Assembly: GCF_014649855.1 (NCBI RefSeq)
Contig: NZ_BMTV01000005.1
Location: 79,248 to 143,247, forward strand
Direction of reading: 5' to 3'
Length of the DNA: 64,000 nucleotides
Origin: Streptomyces roseolus
GTDB taxonomy: Bacteria; Actinomycetota; Actinomycetes; Streptomycetales; Streptomycetaceae
The position numbers and the translations under genes were made by a program. Positions 25,006-41,017 of the stretch are shown piece by piece (position 1 is the first letter of the stretch; the number at the start of each line of letters is the position of its first letter). The notes under the pieces were generated by a model, which worked only from the letters and a program-made list of their open reading frames with translations, was not told where the DNA came from and did no database searches.

Positions 25006-26019
25006 ATGGACTTCGGACTCGTCCTGCAGACCGACCCGCCCGCCTCGCAGGTCGTCGGCCTGATGCGCCGGGCGGAACGCAACGGCTTCCGCTACGGCTG
25101 GACCTTCGACTCCGCCGTGCTCTGGCAGGAGCCCTTCGTCATCTACAGCCAGATCCTCGAACACACCACCAAGCTCCACGTCGGCCCGATGGTGACGAAC
25201 CCCGGCACCCGTACGTGGGAGGTGACCGCCTCCACCTTCGCCACCCTCAACGACATGTTCGGCAACCGGACCGTCTGCGGCATCGGCCGCGGCGACTCCG
25301 CCATGCGCGTCGCCGGCCGCAAGCCCAACACCCTGGCCCGGCTCGGCGAGGCCATCGAGGTCATCCGCGACCTGGCGGAGGGCAGGGAGGCGCGGGTCGA
25401 CGGCAACGCGGTCCGCATCCCGTGGATCAAGAACGGGAAGCTGCCGGTGTGGATGGCGGCCTACGGCCCCAAGGCCCTCGCGCTCGCCGGACAGAAGGCC
25501 GACGGCTTCATCCTCCAGCTCGCCGACCCCTTCCTCACCGAGTGGATGGTCAAGGCCGTCCGGCAGGCCGCCGTCGACGCGGGCCGCGACCCCGACGCCC
25601 TCACGGTCTGCGTCGCCGCCCCCGCCTACGTCACCGCCGACGACTCGCCCGGGGCCCTCGCCCACGCCCGGGACCAGTGCCGCTGGTTCGGCGGCATGGT
25701 CGGCAACCACGTCGCCGACCTGGTTTCCAAGTACGGAGAGCACTCCTCCCTGGTCCCCGAGGAGCTCACGGCGTACATCAAGGACCGGCAGGGCTACGAC
25801 TACTCCCACCACGGCCGCGCCGACAACCCCGACACCGCCTTCGTCCCCGACGAGATCGTCGACCGCTTCTGCCTCCTCGGCCCGGCCGAGGCCCACGTCG
25901 AGAAGCTGCGCCGGCTGGAGGAGCTCGGCGTCGACCAGTTCGCCGTCTACGCCATGCACGACCACCGCGAGGGCACCATCGACGCCTACGGCAGCGAGAT
26001 CATTCCCGCCCTCCGCTGA
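25006..26019 (+). CDS. LLM-class F420-dependent oxidoreductase (TIGR03842-like)
   Basis: A 337-residue luciferase-like TIM-barrel enzyme, expected to use F420 or FMN. It starts MDFGLVLQTDPPASQVV and has GPMVTNPGTR and GIGRGDSAMR, matching the family I know as TIGR03842, which often accompanies dihydropyrimidinase genes. It is the fourth gene of the pyrimidine-degradation operon (GGGAGG before the ATG). A role in reducing the pyrimidine or an intermediate is inference; a standard dihydropyrimidine dehydrogenase is not in the window. Confidence 0.88.
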   Translation: MDFGLVLQTDPPASQVVGLMRRAERNGFRYGWTFDSAVLWQEPFVIYSQILEHTTKLHVGPMVTNPGTRTWEVTASTFATLNDMFGNRTVCGIGRGDSAMRVAGRKPNTLARLGEAIEVIRDLAEGREARVDGNAVRIPWIKNGKLPVWMAAYGPKALALAGQKADGFILQLADPFLTEWMVKAVRQAAVDAGRDPDALTVCVAAPAYVTADDSPGALAHARDQCRWFGGMVGNHVADLVSKYGEHSSLVPEELTAYIKDRQGYDYSHHGRADNPDTAFVPDEIVDRFCLLGPAEAHVEKLRRLEELGVDQFAVYAMHDHREGTIDAYGSEIIPALR

Positions 26020-26029
26020 CCCGGCCGGC

Positions 26030-26221
26030 TCAGGCCGTGGCCGCGTCGCGCACGCTGCGCGGGCGCATGTCGGTCCAGACCTCGGAGATGTGGTCGAGGC
26101 ATTCCGCCCTGGTGCCCGTCTTTCCGCCGTCCGTCCAGCCCCGCGGTATCTCCCGGTCCTCCGGCCAGATCGAATACTGCTCCTCGTGATTCAGGACCAC
26201 CCGGTAGATCGTGTCATCCAT
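26030..26221 (-). CDS. MbtH-like protein
   Basis: A 63-residue NRPS chaperone that binds and activates adenylation domains. The hallmark residues are present: [21 protein letters not shown] and WTDMRP. The N-terminus lacks the NPF segment of classical MbtH, as in many actinobacterial members. It is transcribed away from the rest of the cluster, with a 130-bp divergent promoter region shared with the type II thioesterase. AAGG lies about 8 nt before its ATG. Its likely partners are the A domains encoded downstream. Confidence 0.93.
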   Translation of the reverse strand: MDDTIYRVVLNHEEQYSIWPEDREIPRGWTDGGKTGTRAECLDHISEVWTDMRPRSVRDAATA

Positions 26222-26351
26222 GCTGTGCCTTCATCCTCGATGAACTCCGACTGCGCCCTACGGTGATCGAAACGGCCGCACCGCGTCAACCTCTCCCGGA
26301 AATGCGGGTATGGCAGGATGCCGGTCTCGTGGAACCAGAGAAAGGGCGCAC

Positions 26352-27128
26352 ATGGGGGAGTACCGCAACGGCCGGAATCCGTGGATCCGGATATTCCACC
26401 CGGGTCCGGAAGGTGCGCGCCAGGTGGTCTGTTTCCCGCACGGCGGCGGCTCGGCGAGCTACTACCGGCCGCTGTCCGAGGCGCTGAGCCGGGACGCGAA
26501 CACGCTGGTGGCGCAGTATCCGGGGCGGGAGGACCGGATTTCCGAGGAGCAGCCCCGGACGATGGCCGAGCTGGCCGACGCCGCCTACGCGGCGCTGCGT
26601 CCGGAGCTGTCGGAGCGGCCGGTGTTCTTCGGGCACAGCATGGGCGCGATCGTCGCCTTCGAAGTCGCCCGCCGGATGGCGCGCGACACCGGACGGCCGC
26701 CGGAGCGCCTGATCGTGTCGGCGTGCGCGGCGCCCTCCCGCAGGACCGACGCGGGCCTGCGGTTCCTCGACGACGACGCACTCCTGGCCGAGGTCATGGC
26801 GCTGGGCGGCACCGACGCGGGCCTGGGCGGCCACCCGGAACTGCTCTGGCTGGTCCTGCCGGTCATGCGCAACGATTTCGCGGTGGTCGAGACCTACGAG
26901 GCCGGCGCCGGGGCGGTGGTGGACTGCCCGGTCTCGGTGATCCTGCCGGACGGCGACCCCAGGGTGACGCGGATCACAGCGGAGGCCTGGCGTGAACACA
27001 CCACCGCCGGGGCGGAGGTGCGCGTCGTCGAGGGCGGGCACTTCTACCTCGCCACGCACCCCCGGCTTTTCCTGGAGCATATGCAGCGGATTCTCGGGAT
27101 CGCCCCGGTGGAATCCGAAGCGATCTGA
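26352..27128 (+). CDS. Type II thioesterase
   Basis: A 258-residue stand-alone alpha/beta hydrolase that clears misprimed or stalled acyl groups from carrier proteins of the assembly line. Conserved motifs are CFPHGGGSASYY, the nucleophile elbow FGHSMGA (Ser near residue 97) and the late GGHFYL His. AAAGGG precedes the ATG at 26352. It is the first plus-strand gene of the cluster and is separated from the NRPS genes by 377 bp. Confidence 0.95.
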   Translation: MGEYRNGRNPWIRIFHPGPEGARQVVCFPHGGGSASYYRPLSEALSRDANTLVAQYPGREDRISEEQPRTMAELADAAYAALRPELSERPVFFGHSMGAIVAFEVARRMARDTGRPPERLIVSACAAPSRRTDAGLRFLDDDALLAEVMALGGTDAGLGGHPELLWLVLPVMRNDFAVVETYEAGAGAVVDCPVSVILPDGDPRVTRITAEAWREHTTAGAEVRVVEGGHFYLATHPRLFLEHMQRILGIAPVESEAI

Positions 27129-27505
27129 CAGACTTTTCGGCCATATGTTTCACCCGGTCGGAACCCGGGAAGCGAACCGCGTTCCACCGGGTATGCGCCG
27201 GATGTCTGATCCCTCCTTCTCCGTGTGAATTCCCGGTGACGGGCCGACAGTTGACGGCGATTTCCCCCTTGCGTCACGCCGGTCGTCTGAACAAGACTGC
27301 GGCCGAGACCAAGATCGTGGTGGCCGGAGTTCGCGCGTTCCCGTCGGGGCGCCGTCCCCGGTGAACCGATCTTGTTCGGTGCCGGCTTATGGGGGAATTC
27401 GTTGAGCGGCCTTTTCCGCGCCACCGGGGCGCACCGTGATGTCCGCGCGAGGAGCCGTACCGCGGGAGCGGCACGGCCGCGTCGGCGCCCGGTCGCGCGC
27501 GGGGC
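27129..27505. other. 377-bp intergenic region before the NRPS genes
   Basis: This AT-richer stretch probably carries the main NRPS promoter. A widely spaced perfect dyad is present: GAACAAGA (27289-27296) and TCTTGTTC (27370-27377). TTGACG (27251-27256) is a possible -35, but no convincing -10 follows. No gene is supported. Confidence 0.5.
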
Positions 27506-29153
<1,648 letters not shown>

Positions 29154-29164
<11 letters not shown>

Positions 29165-30998
29165 CGGACGCGCGACCGACGGACCGGGCACCCTGCACGC
29201 GTGGTTCGCGCGGCAGGCCGCCGCACGCGGCGACGCCGTCGCCGTCACCGCCGGCGCCGACCGGCTCACCTACCGCGCCCTCGACCGGGCGGCCAACCGG
29301 CTCGCCCACCACCTCCGGACCCTCGGCGTCGGCCCCGAAGTCCCCGTCGCCGTCCGCCTGGAGCGCACCGCGCACCTGATCACCGCGCTCCTCGCGGTGG
29401 TCAAGGCCGGCGGCGCCTACGTGCCCCTCGACCCCTCCGCCCCCGACGAGCGCCTCGCCCGCACCCTCGCCGACGCCGGGGCGGACGTCCTCCTCACCGA
29501 CACCGCCGGCCGCGACCTCGGCGCCCGGCACACCGTCGTCACCGGCCCCGGAGGCACCGACCTCACCGGCCACCCGGACACCCCGCCCGCCGACCCCGGC
29601 ACCGGCCCCGCGAACCTCGCGTACGTCATCTACACCAGCGGATCCACCGGCACCCCCAAGGGCGTCATGATCGAGCACCGCCAGGTGCTCGCCCTGCTGC
29701 ACGGCACCCGCGAACGGTTCGGCTTCGGCCCGGACGACGTGTGGACCCTCTTCGCCTCCGCCGCCTTCGACGTCTCCGTCTGGGAGATGTGGGGCGCGCT
29801 GCTCCACGGCGGCCGGCTGGTCGTCGTCCCCGACGACGTGCGGCGCGCCCCCGAGGAGTTCCACGCGCTGCTGCACCGCGAGCGCGTCACCGTCCTCAAC
29901 CAGACCCCCGCCGCCTTCCGGCAGCTCGTCCGGTACGAGGAGGAGCACCCGGCCGCCCCCGCGCTCGGCCTGCGCCTGGTCGTCCTCGCCGGCGAGGCGC
30001 TGCCCCCGGCCATGCTGCGCCCCTGGACCGAACGCCACGGGGACCGCGCACCGCTCCTGGTGAACATGTACGGGATCACCGAGACCACCGTCCACTCCAC
30101 CTACCGCCGGATGACCGCCGCCGACCTCGGCGGCACGGACAGCATGATCGGCGCCGCCCTCGACGGCTGGACGCTGCGCGTCCTCGACGAGCGCGGCGAG
30201 CCGGTCCCCGACGGCGAGCCGGGCGAACTGTACGTCGGCGGCGCGGGCGTCGCCCGCGGCTACCTCGGGCGGCCCGCCCTCACCGCCGAGCGCTTCCTGC
30301 CCGACCCCGACGCCACCGTGCCCGGAGCCCGCCGCTACCGCTCCGGCGACAGCGCCCGGCGCACCGGCGACGGCGACCACGCCTATCTGGGCCGGCTCGA
30401 CCACCAGGTCAAGGTCCGGGGCCACCGCATCGAACTCGGCGAGATCGAGACCACCCTCGCCCGGCACCCCGCCGTCCGCGAAGCCGTCGCCGCCGTCGAC
30501 CGGGACACCGCGGGCGACCCCCGCCTGGTGGCCTACTGGGTGCCCGCCGCCGGCGCACCGGCCGGCCCGTCCGAGCTGCGCGACCACCTGCGGCGCACCC
30601 TGCCCCCGTACATGCTGCCCAACGTGTACGTGGCCCTCGACCGGCTGCCGCTCACCGTCAACGGCAAGGTCGACCGGCGCGCCCTGCCCGCCCCCGAGGC
30701 CGTCCGCCCCGACCTCGACGCGGACTTCGCGGCACCCGCCACCCCCGCCGAGAAGGCCCTCGCCGACATCTGGGCCGAGGTGCTCTCCGTCGACCGGGTC
30801 GGGCTCGACGACGACTTCTTCGAACTCGGCGGGCACTCCATGCTCGCCACCCAGGCCGTGGCCCTCACCCAGGAACGCCTCGGCCTCCACGCGACCCTGC
30901 GCCTGATCTTCGACGCCCCGACCGTCCGGGAATTCGCCCGGGCGCTCGACACCACGGCCACCGCCGCCACCACCGAGCACGGGGAGAACGACGCATGA
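29154..30998 (+). CDS. NRPS protein: adenylation - peptidyl carrier (Thr-like code)
   Basis: A 614-residue A-PCP protein. The A domain is intact: YTSGSTGTPKG (A3), FDVSVWE (A4), MYGITETTV (A5), GRLDHQVKVRGHRIELGE (A8) and NGKVDR (A10 Lys). My manual reading of the ten specificity positions is D-V-W-N-V-A-M-V-H-K, closest to the known Thr code DFWNIGMVHK (seven matches). The PCP is intact (ELGGHSML, Ser562). Condensation comes from the preceding C protein, and the chain passes on to the PKS encoded next (ATGA overlap). Confidence 0.9.
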
Positions 30999-33900
30999 CC
31001 ACCGAAACGGACCCGCCGCTGCCCGAACAGTCCGTCGCCGTCATCGGGATGAGCGGACGCTTTCCCGGCGCCGCCGACGTCGACGAGCTGTGGCGCCTCG
31101 TCGCCGCCGGACGCGAGGGCGGCACCCCCTACACCGACGAGGAACTCGCCGCCGCCGGAGTCCCCCGGCGGCTCCTCGACGACCCCGCCTACGTGAAGTC
31201 CGGCTTCCCCCTCGACGGCTTCGACCGCTTCGACGCCGGCTTCTTCGGCGTCACCGCCGCCGAGGCCGACCTCATGGACCCGCAGCACCGCCTGCTCCTC
31301 GAGACCGCCTGGCACGCCCTCGAACGGGCCGGCTACGCCCCCGGCTCCGTCCCCGGCCGCGTCGGCGTCTTCGCCGCAACCTCCGGGAGCACCTACCTCC
31401 TGGACCGGATCGCGCCCGGCCGGGGCGGCACCGGCCGGGTCTCCGACGCGCTCCAGCAGGCCATCGGCAACGACCCCGGCATGCTCGCCCTCCGCGTCTC
31501 CTACAAGCTCGGGCTGACCGGACCCAGCCTCACCGTGCAGAGCGCCTGCTCCTCCTCGCTGGTCGCCGTCCACCTCGCCGTGCAGTCCCTCCTCACCCGC
31601 GAGTCCGACACGGCCCTGGCGGGCGGCGTCGCCGTGCGCGCCCTGGAGCCCGCCGGATACCCGTACGAGGAGGGCGCGATCCTCGCCGCGGACGGCCACT
31701 GCCGCCCCTTCGACGCCGACGCCACCGGCACCGTCTCGGGCGACGGCGTCGCCCTCGTGGTCCTCAAGCGCCTGGAGGACGCGGTCGCCGACGGCGACCA
31801 CGTCCACGCCGTCATCCGCGGCACCGCCGTCAACAACGACGGATCCGAGAAGATCGGCTTCACCGCCCCCTCCGCCCGCGGCCAGGCCGAGGTCGTCGGC
31901 GAGGCCCTCGCGGTCGCCGGGGTCGAGCCCGCCACCATCGACTACGTCGAGGCGCACGGCACCGCCACCCCGCTCGGCGACCCCATCGAGGTCCAGGCGC
32001 TCACCGAGGCCTTCGGCCCCGGCCTCCCGCCCGGATCGGTCCACCTCGGCTCCGTCAAGTCCAACGTCGGCCACCTCGACGCGGCCGCGGGCGTCACCGG
32101 CCTCATCAAGGCCGCCCTCGCCCTCGAACACCGCTTCATCCCGCCCACCGCGCACTTCCGCGTCCCCAACCCCGGACTCGACCTGGACAGAACCCCGTTC
32201 CGCGTCGACGCCGAGGGAGTGCCGTGGCCCGCGCGCGACCACCCGCCGCGGGCCGGCGTCAGCGCCTTCGGCATCGGCGGCACCAACGCCCACGTCGTCC
32301 TCGAAGCGGCGCCGGCCGGCGGCCGGCGGGAGGACGCCTCCGAGGACTCCTGGCAGGTCCTGCCGCTGTCCGCGCGCTCGCCCGAGGCCCTGGACGCCGC
32401 CGCCGCCGACCTCGCCCGCGCGCTCACCGCCGGCACCACCGGATCCGCCGCCCTCGCCGACGTGGCGCACACCCTGCAGCGGGGCCGTACCGCCTTCCCG
32501 TACCGCCGCGCCGTCGTCGCCGCCGACCGGGCGGGCGCGGCGGCCGCCCTGGAGCGGCCGGCCGCGCGGACGTCCCCCGTCGGCCCCGACGAGGCGCCAC
32601 CCGCCGTCGTCTTCCTCCTCCCCGGCCAGGGCAGCCAGTTCGCCGGCATGGGCGCGGAACTCCACCGCACCGAACCGGTGTTCCGCGAGGCCTTCGACCG
32701 CTGCGCCGCGCTGCTCCTGCCCCACCTCGGCCAGGACATCCGCGCACTCGCCTTCGCCGCCGACGGCGAGGAGTCCCGCGCCCGGCTGCGGCAGACCCTC
32801 GTCACCCAGCCGACCGTCTTCAGCCTCGACTACGCCCTCGCCCGGCTGCTGATGTCCTGGGGCGTCACTCCCTCGGCCATGGCCGGCCACAGCCTCGGTG
32901 AACTCGTCGCCGCCACCCTCGCCGGGGTGTTCACCCTGGAGGACGCGCTGCGCGTCGTCGCCCGACGGGCCCGCCTGATGCAGGACCTGGCCCCGGGCCG
33001 GATGCTGTCCGTGCTCCTCGACGAGGCCGAGCTGGAGAAGGTCCTCGACGGCCGGGCCACCGTCGCCGCCGTCAACGCCCCCGGGTCCTGCGTCGTCGCC
33101 GGCACCCCCGACGAGGTCGAGGCGGCACGCCGCCTCCTGGAGGAGCGGGGCGTCCCCGTCCGCGAGCTGCCGACCTCCCGCGCCTTCCACACCGAGCTGG
33201 TCGAACCCGCGCTCCCCGGCCTCGCCGAGGTGCTCCGCGGGGTCCCCCTGAACCGGCCCGCGATCCCCTTCGCGTCCAACGTGACGGGCACGTGGATCAC
33301 CGACGAGCAGGCCACCGACCCGGAGTACTGGGTCGCCCACACCCGCCGCCCGGTCCGCTTCTCCGACGGCGTCGCCGCCCTCGCCGACCTCGGCCCCGCC
33401 GTCCTCGTCGAGGTCGGCCCCGGCAGCCAGCTCACCGGCCTGGTCCGGGCGCACCCCGGCACCGGGCCGGGCGTCACCCTGCTGCGCCGCCCGCGCGCCG
33501 GGGAACCGGCCGCCGAGGCCCGTACCGTCCGGGAAGGCCTCGGCGAACTCTGGCGCCACGGCGTCCCGGTGGCGTGGAGCGCCCTCCACGGGGACGCCCC
33601 GCGCCGCCGCGTCCCGCTGCCCGGCTACCCCTTCGAACGCCGTGCCCACCTGCTGCCCCGGCCGCAGGCCACGGCCGGCCCCGCCCGCAAGGGCGTCGAC
33701 CGCTGGACGTACGCCCCCGTCTGGCACCCCGCGCCGGCGGCACCGGCCGGCCAGGACCCCGCCACCGGGCCCCTCACCTGGCTGGTCCTCGCCGACCGGC
33801 GGGGCCTCACCGACGCGCTCACCGGCGGCCTCCGCGACCGGGGCCACACCGTCGTCACCGTACGGCGGGCCGCCGCCTACGCCCGTCCCGCCGACGACGC

Positions 33901-35650
33901 CTTCGAGGCCGACCCCGCGGACCCGGACCACCTCGGCCGGGTCGTGGACGAGCTGCGCCGGTCCGGGCGCCTGCCCGACCGGATCGTGCACGCCTGGAGC
34001 GTCACCGACGCGCCCGACACCCCCGCCGGGGACGAGGGGGACGTGGCCGACGCGGCCGGCCGCTACGCCACCGCCCTCGACGCCGGCTTCCACACCCTCG
34101 TCTCCCTCGCCCAGGCCCTCGGCGAGACGGGTGAGGACCGGCCGGTCCGGGTCGACGTCCTCACCGACGAACTCCAGGACGCCCACGGCACACCCGTACG
34201 GAACCCCGAACGGGCCACCCTGTACGGGGCGGTCACCGTCCTGCCCCAGGAATACGGGTGGCTGGACTGCCGCTCCGTCGACGTCACCGTGCCGGAGGAC
34301 GCCCGGGACCGCGACCGGCTCACCGCGCGGCTGCTCACCGAACTGACCTCCCCGCAGCGGGAGCCGCTCGTCGCCCACCGCGGCCCGCACCGGCTGCGCC
34401 GGGCCTTCGCCCCCGTCCCCCTGGACGCGGTGCTCCCGGCCGGCGCCTGGCAGCCGGGCGCCGGACACCTGCTCACCGGCGCCTCGGGCGACGCCGGCCT
34501 CGCCTTCGCCGAGGAGCTCGCCGGGGCCGGCGCCCGGCTCCTGCTCGTCGGCGACCCGGACTTCCCCGCCCAGGACGCGTGGGAGGAGTGGCGGGCCGGC
34601 CGCGCCGGGGACGACGAGCGGGTACGCGGCCGGGTCGCCCGCCTCGCGGCACTGCTCGACGCCCACCCCGGCGCCCTCGCCTACCGTGCCGCCGACCTGG
34701 CCGACCCGGACGACGCGCGCCGCACCGTCACGGCGGCCCGGGAGCACCTGGGCACGGTCCGGGGCGTGCTGCACCTCGCCGACGTCCGTGGCTCGGGCCT
34801 CGTCGCCCTGAAGACCCGCGACGACTTCGCGGCCGTCCTCGCCGCGCGGGTGCGGTCCACCCTGCTGCTCGACGCGCTGCTGCGCACCGACGACCCGGCG
34901 TTCTTCCTCGTCGGCTCCTCCACCACCGGGATCGTCGGCGGCTTCGGCCAGGCCGAGAACACCGCGGCCGCCGCCTTCCTCGACGCCTTCGCCCCCGCGC
35001 GCGCCGCCACCGGCCGCCCCACCGTGACCGTCGACTTCACCCAGTGGGAGTGGGACGACTGGTTCGAGCGGCAGATGGCGGGCCTGCCCGAGGTGCGGGA
35101 CCTGTACGAGCGGATCCGGCGCGAGCAGGGCATCCCGGCCGGCGACGGCCTCGCCGCCGCCCGCGCCGCGCTCGGCGGCGGACTGCCCCAGGTCGTCGTC
35201 TGCCCGGTCGACTTCCAGGACGTCCTCGCCGACCAGTCGGGCCTGACCGCCTCCTCGTTCACCGACTCCCTCGGCGCCTCCCGCGACCCCGCGGGCGACG
35301 ACGACTGGGACCCGGCGACCGTGTGGCCGGACGACGAACTCGCCCAGTCCGTCGCCCGGGTGTGGCGCGACATGCTCGGCGTCTCGCCCATCGGCGCCGA
35401 CGACGACTTCTACGACCTGGGCGGCAACTCGCTCTTCGCCATCCAGATCGTGGGCCGGCTGCGCCGCGCCCACGGCGACTTCCCGATGAGCGCCGTCTTC
35501 GAGGCGCCGACCGTCGGCGGACTCGCGGCGGCCATCCGGGAGCACCAGGCGGAGGCGATCGGCCTCGACGAGTTCGAGGCGCTGCTGAGGGAAGTGGAAG
35601 GCCTCTCCGCCGACGAGGCCGAGGCGTTCCTGAGGGGGGACCATGCCTGA
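30995..35650 (+). CDS. Type I PKS module: KS-AT-KR(inactive)-carrier
   Basis: A 1551-residue single elongation module. The KS (1-435) has Cys185 in QSACSSSL and His321/His360. The AT (535-830) has Ser633 in GHSLGE and RAFH at 729-732, the malonyl-CoA type. A KR-like region (about 905-1400) keeps the TGASGDAG nucleotide loop and the Ser, but the catalytic Tyr is Asn1322, the Asn is Ala1326 and the Lys is Arg1285, so it should not reduce. A carrier domain (DLGGNSLF, Ser1479) and a short helical tail (about 1522-1547), probably docking, complete it. Expected output: a beta-keto, malonate-extended aminoacyl chain. Confidence 0.93.
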   Translation: MTTETDPPLPEQSVAVIGMSGRFPGAADVDELWRLVAAGREGGTPYTDEELAAAGVPRRLLDDPAYVKSGFPLDGFDRFDAGFFGVTAAEADLMDPQHRLLLETAWHALERAGYAPGSVPGRVGVFAATSGSTYLLDRIAPGRGGTGRVSDALQQAIGNDPGMLALRVSYKLGLTGPSLTVQSACSSSLVAVHLAVQSLLTRESDTALAGGVAVRALEPAGYPYEEGAILAADGHCRPFDADATGTVSGDGVALVVLKRLEDAVADGDHVHAVIRGTAVNNDGSEKIGFTAPSARGQAEVVGEALAVAGVEPATIDYVEAHGTATPLGDPIEVQALTEAFGPGLPPGSVHLGSVKSNVGHLDAAAGVTGLIKAALALEHRFIPPTAHFRVPNPGLDLDRTPFRVDAEGVPWPARDHPPRAGVSAFGIGGTNAHVVLEAAPAGGRREDASEDSWQVLPLSARSPEALDAAAADLARALTAGTTGSAALADVAHTLQRGRTAFPYRRAVVAADRAGAAAALERPAARTSPVGPDEAPPAVVFLLPGQGSQFAGMGAELHRTEPVFREAFDRCAALLLPHLGQDIRALAFAADGEESRARLRQTLVTQPTVFSLDYALARLLMSWGVTPSAMAGHSLGELVAATLAGVFTLEDALRVVARRARLMQDLAPGRMLSVLLDEAELEKVLDGRATVAAVNAPGSCVVAGTPDEVEAARRLLEERGVPVRELPTSRAFHTELVEPALPGLAEVLRGVPLNRPAIPFASNVTGTWITDEQATDPEYWVAHTRRPVRFSDGVAALADLGPAVLVEVGPGSQLTGLVRAHPGTGPGVTLLRRPRAGEPAAEARTVREGLGELWRHGVPVAWSALHGDAPRRRVPLPGYPFERRAHLLPRPQATAGPARKGVDRWTYAPVWHPAPAAPAGQDPATGPLTWLVLADRRGLTDALTGGLRDRGHTVVTVRRAAAYARPADDAFEADPADPDHLGRVVDELRRSGRLPDRIVHAWSVTDAPDTPAGDEGDVADAAGRYATALDAGFHTLVSLAQALGETGEDRPVRVDVLTDELQDAHGTPVRNPERATLYGAVTVLPQEYGWLDCRSVDVTVPEDARDRDRLTARLLTELTSPQREPLVAHRGPHRLRRAFAPVPLDAVLPAGAWQPGAGHLLTGASGDAGLAFAEELAGAGARLLLVGDPDFPAQDAWEEWRAGRAGDDERVRGRVARLAALLDAHPGALAYRAADLADPDDARRTVTAAREHLGTVRGVLHLADVRGSGLVALKTRDDFAAVLAARVRSTLLLDALLRTDDPAFFLVGSSTTGIVGGFGQAENTAAAAFLDAFAPARAATGRPTVTVDFTQWEWDDWFERQMAGLPEVRDLYERIRREQGIPAGDGLAAARAALGGGLPQVVVCPVDFQDVLADQSGLTASSFTDSLGASRDPAGDDDWDPATVWPDDELAQSVARVWRDMLGVSPIGADDDFYDLGGNSLFAIQIVGRLRRAHGDFPMSAVFEAPTVGGLAAAIREHQAEAIGLDEFEALLREVEGLSADEAEAFLRGDHA

Positions 35651-36955
35651 CGCCGTCGGCACCACCGGGCCCGGCGACACAACGGAACCGGCCGCGCGCC
35701 CCGGCACGCCCGGGGACGAGGTGACGGCCGAGCGGCTCAAGGCGCGGCTCTCCTCCCTCTCCCCGAGCCAGCGCGCCGTCCTCGAACAGTCCCTGCGCCG
35801 GCGGAACGCTAAGGCCCCGCAGGCCCTCGGCACCCCGACCCGCGCCGCCGGCGCCCCGGCGGCCGCGCCCCGCCGGACCCGGCGGCCCGGCAGCACCATG
35901 GAGTTCAGCCTCTTCTTCTTCTCCGGCGACGGCAGCGCCGACGGGCCGGGCAAGTACCAGCTGCTCCTCGACAGCGCCCGCTACGCCGACGCCCACGGCT
36001 TCGCCGGGATCTGGGTCCCCGAGCGCCACTTCGTGGACTTCGGCGGCCTCTACCCCAACCCGTCCGTGCTGGCCGCCGCGCTCGCCATGGTCACCGAACG
36101 CCTGCAGATCCGCGCGGGCAGCGCGGTGCTGCCGCTCCACCACCCGGTCCGGGTGGCCGAGGAGTGGGCGGTCGTCGACAACCTGAGCGGCGGCCGGGTC
36201 GCCGTCTCCGCCGCCTCCGGCTGGCACCCGGACGACTTCCTCCTCGCGCCCGGCGACGGCGCCCTGCGCCACGAGCGGCGCAAGGAGGAGATGTTCGAGG
36301 CGATCGACACCGTCCAGCGGCTCTGGGCGGGCGAGACCGTCGCGCTGCCCCGCGCCGACGGCACCCCGCAGCACGTCCGCACCCTGCCCCGGCCGCTCCA
36401 GCCCCGGCTGCCGATGTGGGTGTCCGCGCAGGGCAGCGTCGAGACCTTCGTCCGCGCCGGCGAGATCGGCGCCCACGTGCTGACCGGACTCGTCGCCCAG
36501 CGCCCCGCCGACCTCAAGGACAAGATCGGCGCCTACCGGGAGGCCCGCGCCGGGGCCGGCCACGACCCGGCGGCCGGCACCGTGACCGCGATGGTGCACA
36601 CCTTCCTCGCGGCCCGCGTCGACGAGGCCAAGGAGGTCGTACGGGCCCCGCTCACCGCGTACCTGAAGACCTTCCTCGCCCAGCAGGACAGCTTCGACAG
36701 CGAGTTCGCCACGCTCAGCGACGCCGAGCGGGACGCCATGCTCGCCGCCACCTTCGAACGCTACTTCGACGGCCTCGCGCTGCTCGGCACCCCCGACAGC
36801 TGCGAGTCCCTCGTCGAGGACCTGGTGGACATCGGCGTCGACGAGGTCGCCTGCCTGGTCGACTTCGGCCTCGACCCCGACCGGGTCCTCGCCGGCCTGG
36901 ACCACCTCACCGTCCTCAAGGACCGCTACCGGCCCGCGCCGGAGGGGGAGCACCC

Positions 36956-36959
<4 letters not shown>
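35643..36959 (+). CDS. Luciferase-like monooxygenase of MupA/Atu3671 type
   Basis: A 438-residue FMN-dependent monooxygenase of the class embedded in NRPS/PKS assembly lines. The catalytic TIM barrel begins at MEFSLFFFSGDG (about residue 86) and contains ERHFVDFGGLYPNP, SAASGWHPDDF and WVSAQGS. The first 85 residues hold a charged helix RLKARLSSLSPSQRAVLEQ followed by a Pro/Ala linker. The helix resembles the N-terminus of the next NRPS and probably docks to the PKS carrier. Related enzymes oxidise carrier-bound beta-keto substrates; hydroxylation of the unreduced chain is inferred. It overlaps both neighbours by 4-8 nt. Confidence 0.9.

Positions 36960-41013
<4,054 letters not shown>

Positions 41014-41017
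<4 letters not shown>

Noticed and set aside
30533..35953. An open frame of about 1800 codons antisense to the PKS gene
   Set aside because: Composition is biased (G, A, V, E, D) with no domain. The plus strand encodes a complete PKS with all motifs.
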